From NCBI GenBank assembly GCA_965216585.1, contig CBDCGC010000003.1, forward strand, positions 1,550,001 through 1,614,000: a DNA stretch of 64,000 nt. The letters are read 5' to 3'. Source of the stretch: CADEER01 sp965216585 (GTDB lineage Bacteria; Desulfobacterota; Binatia; HRBIN30; CADEER01). The notes beneath the pieces were generated by a model. The model worked only from the letters and a program-made list of their open reading frames with translations. It ran no database searches and was not told where the DNA came from. This document shows positions 52,717 through 59,647 of this stretch, one piece after another (the first letter of the stretch is position 1; each line of letters starts with the position of its first letter). Made by a program: the position numbers and the translations under genes.

Positions 52717-53715
52717 ATGTCGGACTTGGGAGACAAGCAGCGCATCGCCGAGATCGACGCCTTGAAGGCGGCCGCGGTCGTCACGGTCGTCCTCATCCAC
52801 TCCCTGCGCGCTCTCTGGGATCCGGGCTACACGTACATCGAGCGGATCACCTCCGAGATGTTGCGCTACGCGGTACCGTGTTTTCTCGCCGTATCGGGAT
52901 TTCTCTACTACGCGGACGAGGCCATCGGCATCGACGTCCTCGGCCGCAGACTGCGCCGCATACTCCTACCCTACGCACTCGCCTCAGTGGCCGCCTACGC
53001 CTACGTCCTGGCCTATCCTCAATACGGGCCCGGCACTTCGTTTGTCTGGTGTCTGGCGCTCGCCAGCACCTTCGGCCCGTATTACTACGTGTTCGTGCTG
53101 GTCGAGTTCGTCCTCGCAACCTGGCTGCTGTCGCGCCTGCCGCAATCGTGGGTCCTGCCCATCACTCTCCTCTCCCTGATCGCGGCCTTGGTTCCGATCC
53201 TGTGGTTCCGAGAGGGACGCGAGCTGACGGTATGGACGCTGAGGAATCCAATGCTTTCCTCCTGTTGGTTCATGATGGGTTGGGCGGCGGCGGCCAATGC
53301 GGAGAGGTTCAGCACCTTCGTTCGCAACAACGCAACCAGCCTGCTGGCGGCCTGGGCGCTCGCCGTGCTCCTCTGGCTCGTTTTCGACTACGCAGCGCCG
53401 TTACCACGACGTCTGGCCCGCACATCGAGCTTGTTTCTGATTGCCGCGAACATCCTGGGAATCTTCGTCCTGGCGACCAAGACACGGATCGATCACACAG
53501 TGGTTCGCGCCCTGAGCGATCGCACCTACGCGATCTACCTCTGGCACCTCTTCTTCATCTATACGGTCTTCAACCTCTTCGGCGAGACGCGCAACACCCA
53601 TCCCCTCGCCTGCACGATGACGGCATGGGCGGCGGGGCTCGCCGGTTCACTCGCGATCATCGAAGCCGCCAAACGGCTCGTGCCCAGTTGGTCCAAGGAC
53701 GTGATCGGCGCCTGA
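52717..53715 (+). CDS. Acyltransferase family 3 membrane protein
   Basis: A 332-residue multi-pass O-acyltransferase (OafA/NodX type) with about ten helices. IAEIDALKAAAVVTVVLIHS holds the conserved His28 of the first helix, and RRLRRILLPYALAS is the R-x-x-R-I-x-x-P-Y block. SDRTYAIYLWHLFFIY near the C-terminus is the typical S-x-x-x-Y-x-I-Y-L-x-H motif. Such enzymes acetylate or otherwise acylate surface glycans. ATG 52717 is preferred over in-frame codons as far upstream as 52516 because those lie inside the inverted repeat and add no resemblance. Confidence 0.85.
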   Translation: MSDLGDKQRIAEIDALKAAAVVTVVLIHSLRALWDPGYTYIERITSEMLRYAVPCFLAVSGFLYYADEAIGIDVLGRRLRRILLPYALASVAAYAYVLAYPQYGPGTSFVWCLALASTFGPYYYVFVLVEFVLATWLLSRLPQSWVLPITLLSLIAALVPILWFREGRELTVWTLRNPMLSSCWFMMGWAAAANAERFSTFVRNNATSLLAAWALAVLLWLVFDYAAPLPRRLARTSSLFLIAANILGIFVLATKTRIDHTVVRALSDRTYAIYLWHLFFIYTVFNLFGETRNTHPLACTMTAWAAGLAGSLAIIEAAKRLVPSWSKDVIGA

Positions 53716-53754
53716 GCTCGAGAAGCGAGCTGGGCCGCGCCACACTTCTCCGGG

Positions 53755-55902
53755 CTATCCGAGAATGTCGATGCGAACGGAGTGCGAAAGTGTCGGGAAC
53801 CACTTTTCCGCCTGCGACAAGCCGAACGTCAGGTGGGCCTCGCCGGCGCGCAGCGGCGTCTCGATGCACACCGGGACGACCACCGATTCACCGGCGGCGA
53901 GGTCGAAGGGCAGCGCCTGGGCGCGGCCATCGCCGGCGACCAGCTCGCCGTTCTCGTCCGTCCACATGTAGGACAGATAGACCTTGCGCATCACGTCGGT
54001 GGTCAGCACCGGCCACGTCACCGGAGATCGATTCGTCACGCGCACCTCGGCGGCTATGAACTGTCCGGCCTCGGCGATGCGACCGGGAAGTCGAGCAAAG
54101 GAAAACTCCGCTTGGCGCTGCGACTCTTCCAGCATCTCGACCGCCGCTCCCGCCAGCGTCGTCGCGCTTCGCGGCAACGCGAGTAGCTCGTCGAGCAGCT
54201 CGCCACGATCGTCGCCGGAGATTTCGAAGAGTAGATCGTGGCCGTAGAAGCCGAGCCGCGTCATTCCTTCGACCGAACCCCACCTCCGCCGCCAATCGCC
54301 CGCTCTGTCGGTCAAATGAACGAGCACATAGCGGACTCCGCTGACCCGGCGCAACCAATCGAGCGCCCGCGGATCGGGCAAGGCGTTGGCCATCGCCCGG
54401 ACCGTCTCGAACACCGTCGGGGTCCGGCCGTGGGTGCTAAAACCGTCGATCAGAGGTTGCCAGTGCAAGGTGCTCCCGAGTTGCCGGTCGATGGTGATTC
54501 GCCCTTCGTTGACGACGCACGGGTTCACCGGCAACTCGACGACCGGACCGGGAGGCATCGTCGCCAAGGCATCGTAGAGCGGCATCTGCTGGCGCGCGAT
54601 GGCAATGCGCTGCACTTCGAGACGACGTCGCGGAAGCCGGAAGTCGAGCAATATACAAGCCGCACAAACGCTGGCGAAGATCAGCGCAAAGACCGGATTC
54701 GTTCTCTTGCCCAACACAGCAACCGCCGACTGTACGCCCAACCCAGCGAGCGGGCTCAGCGCGACCATCGCCACCTCGGCGAAGCGAGTCGGCGTCGGCC
54801 CCAAGGCGGCAAAGCCTGGGATCCAATCGAGCGCCCATCGATACGGGGCCAAAACGCCGCCCGCAAAGTACGCGCCCAGACTCATCCAGTAACAAAGCGC
54901 GGCAACCGCGAGCAGTCGCCACACCAGCGGTCGCCGCAGCCCCGTAACGATGCCGGCGAGCACCAGCACGAGCACGGAAACACCGACGTAAGGCCGGTTC
55001 AACTCCTGCCAGGGCGGCAAAAAGGGCGGCACCAGATAGGTGCGCAGCAAGGTGCGTGCATCAATCCGGGGAAAATCATACATCGTCGGGGCTGCGTAGA
55101 GTCCGTCTTGTTGCAGCGCTCGGTAGGGCGCGTGCAGCGCCCAGAATACTCCCACGGCAACCAGGCAGGCACAGACCGCGAGGGCCAGGCCGCGAACCGA
55201 CAGAGGCTCTGCGCGCAACAACGCCCGCAGGACGACGTAGGCGGCGAGAACGACGAGCGCCGCGTAGGCAAGCTGGTCGCCGCAGAGGATTTGCCAGGTC
55301 GCGCAGACGAAGAGGGCGAGCACGTTCAGTGGCCGCGGACGCACCATCACTCGATCGGCGAAGATCAGCGCAAGCGGCAGGTACTGACCCGACACATAGG
55401 GAAGCTCAGCCAACACGGCGAGCCGAGCCGGGCAGATCGCGTAGATGCCGCCAGCAATGACCGCCGCGAGCGCTCCGCATCCCCAGTGGCGGGCCAGCGC
55501 ATACATTCCGGCACCGCAAAGCGCGAGCGTCGCCAACAACGCAAATTGGTAGGCGAACACCGGATTGCCTGTGGCGAGGTAGACCGGCGCAAAGAGCGGC
55601 AGGACCCCGACCAGGGAGTCGCCAAAAGCCGCCGCGTTGGCGACTGGATGAAACACATTGGCGTCGAACACCGTAGCCGACGCGTCGACGAGAGCATGGG
55701 TGCCCCAGGCGAGAACCCACATCACCCACCTCGCCACCGGTCGCACCAGCGACGAGACCGGCAGGAAGACCTCGTCGAGGGGGCGAAGGAACACGGGAAC
55801 GCAGAGAACGACGACGGCGCCCGCGAAACCGATCGCTGCAGCCAAATACTCGGCGAGCGAAACGCGCTCGGCCGAGTCGTCTACACCTCCCGCGTTCACC
55901 AC
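53755..55902 (-). CDS. Large polytopic membrane protein of island family A, A5
   Basis: A 715-residue family A member. VLAWGTHAL with FDANVFHP, GDSLVGVLPLFAPVYLATGN in the EHMLG region, IPGFAALGPTPTRF, LHWQPLIDG, LPDPRALDWLRR, TWPVLTTDVM and SQAEKWFP follow the family order. About eleven helices lie in residues 15-440. GTG at 55902, 2 bases after the stop of sulfatase-like S4, is preferred; a TTG-type or ATG start at 56022 would overlap S4 by 118 bases. It ends 39 bases from the convergent acyltransferase gene. S4 and A5 form an operon. Confidence 0.65.
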   Translation of the reverse strand: MVNAGGVDDSAERVSLAEYLAAAIGFAGAVVVLCVPVFLRPLDEVFLPVSSLVRPVARWVMWVLAWGTHALVDASATVFDANVFHPVANAAAFGDSLVGVLPLFAPVYLATGNPVFAYQFALLATLALCGAGMYALARHWGCGALAAVIAGGIYAICPARLAVLAELPYVSGQYLPLALIFADRVMVRPRPLNVLALFVCATWQILCGDQLAYAALVVLAAYVVLRALLRAEPLSVRGLALAVCACLVAVGVFWALHAPYRALQQDGLYAAPTMYDFPRIDARTLLRTYLVPPFLPPWQELNRPYVGVSVLVLVLAGIVTGLRRPLVWRLLAVAALCYWMSLGAYFAGGVLAPYRWALDWIPGFAALGPTPTRFAEVAMVALSPLAGLGVQSAVAVLGKRTNPVFALIFASVCAACILLDFRLPRRRLEVQRIAIARQQMPLYDALATMPPGPVVELPVNPCVVNEGRITIDRQLGSTLHWQPLIDGFSTHGRTPTVFETVRAMANALPDPRALDWLRRVSGVRYVLVHLTDRAGDWRRRWGSVEGMTRLGFYGHDLLFEISGDDRGELLDELLALPRSATTLAGAAVEMLEESQRQAEFSFARLPGRIAEAGQFIAAEVRVTNRSPVTWPVLTTDVMRKVYLSYMWTDENGELVAGDGRAQALPFDLAAGESVVVPVCIETPLRAGEAHLTFGLSQAEKWFPTLSHSVRIDILG

Positions 55903-55904
55903 TC

Positions 55905-57767
55905 TTATCGCCGTCCGTATCCCAACTTCTCGAGCCGATCTCGCGTCACTTCGTCGAGCGCCCCCGCACCGCGACTCTCCGCCGTCACCGTTTGCGGCCG
56001 CCAGCGATCGAACGGCTTCCACGGCGATCCCGTCACATAGCGCGACAGCAGCCCGTCAAAGCCGCCGAAACGCGAAAGGTTCGCCTCATCCGCAGCACCG
56101 GTCAGCACTTTGTAGTGGGGGATCATCGACGTTTCGAAACGAGCGTGTTGCGTGTGAACGACGAAGCGCCCAACGATGCAGGTTTCGGGCAAACGGCGAC
56201 CGACACACGTCGCAGCGGCTCTCTGAAGCTCGGCAAACACCGGTCGATCTTCCAGGTCGTCGACGCGGCCGTCAAAGAGGGCGGCAAGACTTCGCCCGTC
56301 GTAGCTCAAAGCGCCGGGGGTACCCAGCAGGTCGAGGATGGTCGGCGCCACATCGACGAGAGACACCGGCTTGTCGAAGGAACCGGGAGTGATTCTTGCC
56401 GGCCAATAGAAGGCCAGCGGTACATGCAGGACGATATCGTTCAGCGTCTCACCATGGCCGAGCATGCCCGCCGCGTCGAACTCGTCGCCGTGGTCGGAGA
56501 AGAGCACGACGAGCGTGCGCCTGGCGAGGGGCAAGGACTCGAGACGCGACAGGAACTCGGCAAATGCCCGATCGAGGTAGCCGATCTCGCCGATGTGAAT
56601 CGCCCGCATGCGCGCCATTTGGGCCTCCGAAAGCGGAGCAAAGCCGGCGTTGTGCAAGTGTTCGAGATCTCCGCTCTGCGGAATCGATTCATCGGCGTGG
56701 ATCGCGTCGGCGATCGTACGACTCTCCTCGTCGCGCACGATGTATGGCGAGTGAACCTCATAGGTGTGCACGAAGAGCAGGAAGGGCGCGTCGGCGCCAA
56801 AGTGCTCGAGCCAATGCGACGCCCGGCTGAAGGTTTGTTTCGCATCGCCGAGGAAGGAGCTCTCGGCGCGCTCCGGACCGTCGTCATACCAATCGAAGTC
56901 ACGGTCGAAGCCAAAGTCCGAGCTGACGAAGGCATTCTCGGTGAAGGCGACGTTCCAATATCCCCGCTTTCTCGTCACCGCCGACAGCAAATCGAAGCTC
57001 ACCATCGTGTCGCGGGCACTGCCGTACACCCCGTGCGAGCTCGGGTAGAGGCCGGAGAGAACGGAGGCATGCGAGACCAGCGTGTTGGGGTAGGTAGCGT
57101 AGGCGCGGCGGAAGGAATACGAACGCGCCAGGAAGCGATCGAGATTGCGGCTGGCATCCGCTCGGCCGCCAAAAGAGCCGAGATACTGAGCACCGAGCGT
57201 ATCGAGAGAGATGAGAATGATGTTCGGCTGCTCCGCCGCCGCTCGTGAAGAAAAATAGCGCACGCCACCGACAAACAGCTCGGCCCCCGGCTGCGCCTTT
57301 TTCACGACCACTTGCAATCGCAAGCGGCGGTCGACAGGCCGGGCCGCGAGCTCGATCCTCTGATCCGCCCAGCCACCCGCACCTGCGTGGAAGGCGGCTG
57401 GCGCCCGCCTCAGGCTCTCCCACCGGCCCCCTTCGGCCGCGGCTTCGAGATGAAAGTCGACCGCGTCGCCTGGCGCCAGACCTTTGGCGCCGATGCTGAA
57501 GACCAACACGCCAGCCGGTCCCGGGCAGGACATCTCGACGGCCTGTCCGACGTCGAAGCGAACAGCCTCGCGCGTCGCACCGGCCAAGCGGATCTTCCCG
57601 GCGCTCGCACGTTCGCCATCGGCTTGGAGGATCCGGCATTCCTCCAGGCGCTCCACGGCACTCATCGGCGCCGCAAGCAAGCACGCCATCGCCGCGAAAA
57701 GCGGCGCTCGCAAGGTGGTTCGCAAGGTTCGTCGAGGTGAGCCTCGTCTGTGCAGGAGTGCGACCAA
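55905..57767 (-). CDS. Sulfatase-like exported enzyme with Thr nucleophile, S4
   Basis: An alkaline-phosphatase-superfamily protein of about 620 residues. A signal-like segment (LFAAMACLLAAPMSA) is followed by a 140-residue beta-rich N-terminal domain, then NIILISLDTLGAQYLGSFG with the first metal ligands. TYPNTLVSHASVLSG places Thr229 at the nucleophile position, so formylglycine is excluded. LFSDHGDEFDAAGMLGHG is the second metal site, and it ends RLEKLGYGRR. The start is uncertain: TTG 57767, TTG 57713 and ATG 57689 are all in frame and keep part or all of the signal. It precedes A5 in one operon and is divergent from S5. Confidence 0.72.
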   Translation of the reverse strand: MVALLHRRGSPRRTLRTTLRAPLFAAMACLLAAPMSAVERLEECRILQADGERASAGKIRLAGATREAVRFDVGQAVEMSCPGPAGVLVFSIGAKGLAPGDAVDFHLEAAAEGGRWESLRRAPAAFHAGAGGWADQRIELAARPVDRRLRLQVVVKKAQPGAELFVGGVRYFSSRAAAEQPNIILISLDTLGAQYLGSFGGRADASRNLDRFLARSYSFRRAYATYPNTLVSHASVLSGLYPSSHGVYGSARDTMVSFDLLSAVTRKRGYWNVAFTENAFVSSDFGFDRDFDWYDDGPERAESSFLGDAKQTFSRASHWLEHFGADAPFLLFVHTYEVHSPYIVRDEESRTIADAIHADESIPQSGDLEHLHNAGFAPLSEAQMARMRAIHIGEIGYLDRAFAEFLSRLESLPLARRTLVVLFSDHGDEFDAAGMLGHGETLNDIVLHVPLAFYWPARITPGSFDKPVSLVDVAPTILDLLGTPGALSYDGRSLAALFDGRVDDLEDRPVFAELQRAAATCVGRRLPETCIVGRFVVHTQHARFETSMIPHYKVLTGAADEANLSRFGGFDGLLSRYVTGSPWKPFDRWRPQTVTAESRGAGALDEVTRDRLEKLGYGRR

Positions 57768-57774
57768 GGTGGTT

Positions 57775-57791
57775 GCGGTTATACCAACCGC
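57775..57791. promoter_or_regulatory. Inverted repeat between divergent S4 and S5
   Basis: A perfect 6-base inverted repeat (GCGGTT, five-base spacer ATACC, AACCGC) lies in the spacer between the two divergent sulfatase-like genes, 8 bases from the S4 TTG and 89 bases before the S5 ATG. It has the size of an operator half-site pair; no regulator gene is present nearby. Confidence 0.3.
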
Positions 57792-57880
57792 TCCCGGGCA
57801 GACCAATCGCAACTCCGATCGTGAAAGCCAACGGAGCCACGCTGGCGGGCTCTCACGGCTTTCACTATACTCCCTGCCGA

Positions 57881-59647
57881 ATGCTCGACGCGGCTGGAAG
57901 CGACGGCCCGAGGGTGGCGCCGGGACGCCCCTTCCCCGGCAGACACGCTCTCTCACGCGCGATCTTGTTGGCCATCGTCCTCGTCCTGGTCGGCGTGTTC
58001 TTCACGACTCCCAGACGCAAAGCGCTTCCGGTCATGCAAATGGAGTTGGTCAACTCCGGGATCTGCGGCGAGACCGAGCGCCCCGCGCAACTCGATTGCG
58101 CCTTTCGCACAGGCTCTCCATCGACTCTCTCCTTTGCCATCGACGGCACGAGTTACAGCGATCTGAGCGCCGAGGCGACTCTCGAGAACGGAAGCAAGTC
58201 GCCTGTCGAGATTCGACCGTCGTGGTGGTCCGGAGCATCGATCGATCTCCGCGACTTCGACCACCGTCAGATCATCCTACGGGTCTTCTCCGACTCGGGT
58301 CGGCCGATACGCTGGCGCAGGGCGGAGCTACGCGGCCACAGCGAGCAGGTGCCCGCGCCACTCGCGTCGCTGCTGGCGAAGCGGCCGCACAAACCCAACA
58401 TCCTTCTCTACGTCGTCGACACGCTGCGCTCGAGCCGCATGTCGCTCTACGGCTACGGACGCCGCACGACGCCGCATATCGAAGAGTGGGCGCGACGTGG
58501 GTTGGTTTTCGACAACGCCTATTCCAACGGTGCCGACACACGCGGTGGTATCCCCGCCCTTCTCGCCTCTGGCACACCGGATCAGTTGCGCGGCCACATG
58601 AAAATGGTGCACGGGCGCCCCAGCGCAACCATCGGCGAGCTCTTGCAACGCCACGGCTACCGCACCGGCGGCTTCCAGGCCAACGTGACGATGATGCGTT
58701 CGCTCGGATTCTCCCGCGGCTTCCACCACTACGAAGTCCTCACCACCTACGACGGCGAGGAGCGCGTCAAAACGCCGGCCACGAAACTCCACGAAGCTGC
58801 CTTCGAGTGGATTCAGAAAGACCAGCGCTTTCCGTTTTTCGCCTACGTCCAGACGATGGACGTGCACAACCCCTACGACGCCCCGCCGCCGTTTCGCGAC
58901 AGCTACTTCAAAGGCCCGACCGATCGCCCGCTACCGGACGTCAGCGATTTGAGTCCCGAGGAGGGGCAGCGCATCCTCGACGTCTATGCCGAGCTCGAAC
59001 CCGATCGATACGACGAGTGTGTCGCCTATGCCGACGCCATGCTGAACGACTTTCTGAACCAACTGGAGGAAGCCGGTTTTCTCGGCAACACGGTCATCAT
59101 CCTTACTTCCGACCACGGTGAGTCACTCGGTCAGGGAGCGCGTTACCCGCACGGAGGATCACTCAACGAGGAAATCATTCAGATTCCGCTCATCATTCTG
59201 ATGCCCTGGGCGGTCTGGCACCGGCGCGATCCGACCGTCGTCAGTCTCGTCGACCTCGCACCGACGATCGCCGATCTGGTCGGCATGCGCGCTCCGCGCG
59301 ACCACGTCGGCCACAGCATCTTCCGCCCGCGCACCAGACACCGCCCGCCCTTCGCCTTTGGTGCCCGCAATCTCAACGGTGAGCCCGTCGAATGGTTTCT
59401 TCGCGAAGGCCCGTGGAAACTATCGCTCGGCCCGCTCGGGAGACGACTCTTTCTCATTTCCGGCGATCGCCTCGGCACGACCGACGTCAGCGCCGAGTTT
59501 CCCTACCAAGCCGAGTACATGAACCGCCGTCTCGTCGCTACCGCCGGCCGCGCGAGCTCGCGACGGCCGGACAAGAAAGGAATCGGCCTCAGCGATCACC
59601 AGATGCGTGAGATCGAGGAGGCCATGCGCGCGCTCGGCTATGAGTGA
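57881..59647 (+). CDS. Sulfatase-like membrane-anchored enzyme with Thr nucleophile, S5
   Basis: A 588-residue alkaline-phosphatase-superfamily enzyme. One N-terminal helix (about 27-42, ILLAIVLVLVGVFF) anchors it; a beta-rich domain of 130 residues follows, as in S4. NILLYVVDTLRSSRMSLYGY gives the first metal site and NGADTRGGIPALLASG puts Thr220 at the nucleophile position. ILTSDHGESLGQGARYPHGG supplies further ligands and it ends EAMRALGYE. The start ATG 57881 is chosen because the open frame upstream runs into the spacer shared with S4. It ends in a 10-base overlap with the convergent B3 gene. Confidence 0.75.
   Translation: MLDAAGSDGPRVAPGRPFPGRHALSRAILLAIVLVLVGVFFTTPRRKALPVMQMELVNSGICGETERPAQLDCAFRTGSPSTLSFAIDGTSYSDLSAEATLENGSKSPVEIRPSWWSGASIDLRDFDHRQIILRVFSDSGRPIRWRRAELRGHSEQVPAPLASLLAKRPHKPNILLYVVDTLRSSRMSLYGYGRRTTPHIEEWARRGLVFDNAYSNGADTRGGIPALLASGTPDQLRGHMKMVHGRPSATIGELLQRHGYRTGGFQANVTMMRSLGFSRGFHHYEVLTTYDGEERVKTPATKLHEAAFEWIQKDQRFPFFAYVQTMDVHNPYDAPPPFRDSYFKGPTDRPLPDVSDLSPEEGQRILDVYAELEPDRYDECVAYADAMLNDFLNQLEEAGFLGNTVIILTSDHGESLGQGARYPHGGSLNEEIIQIPLIILMPWAVWHRRDPTVVSLVDLAPTIADLVGMRAPRDHVGHSIFRPRTRHRPPFAFGARNLNGEPVEWFLREGPWKLSLGPLGRRLFLISGDRLGTTDVSAEFPYQAEYMNRRLVATAGRASSRRPDKKGIGLSDHQMREIEEAMRALGYE

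Noticed and set aside
28635..55902. Naming family A as a known family such as YfhO
   Set aside because: Some motifs feel similar to uncharacterised GT-C-like membrane proteins, but I could not confirm any named family from sequence alone.
54238..56040. A 600-codon plus-strand open frame opposite A5
   Set aside because: It is the antisense shadow of A5; it is highly charged, has no motif, and A5 is supported by four paralogues.
45493..59647. Calling S3, S4 and S5 plain sulfatases
   Set aside because: The nucleophile position is Thr, so formylglycine cannot form. They were kept as sulfatase/phosphodiesterase-like.
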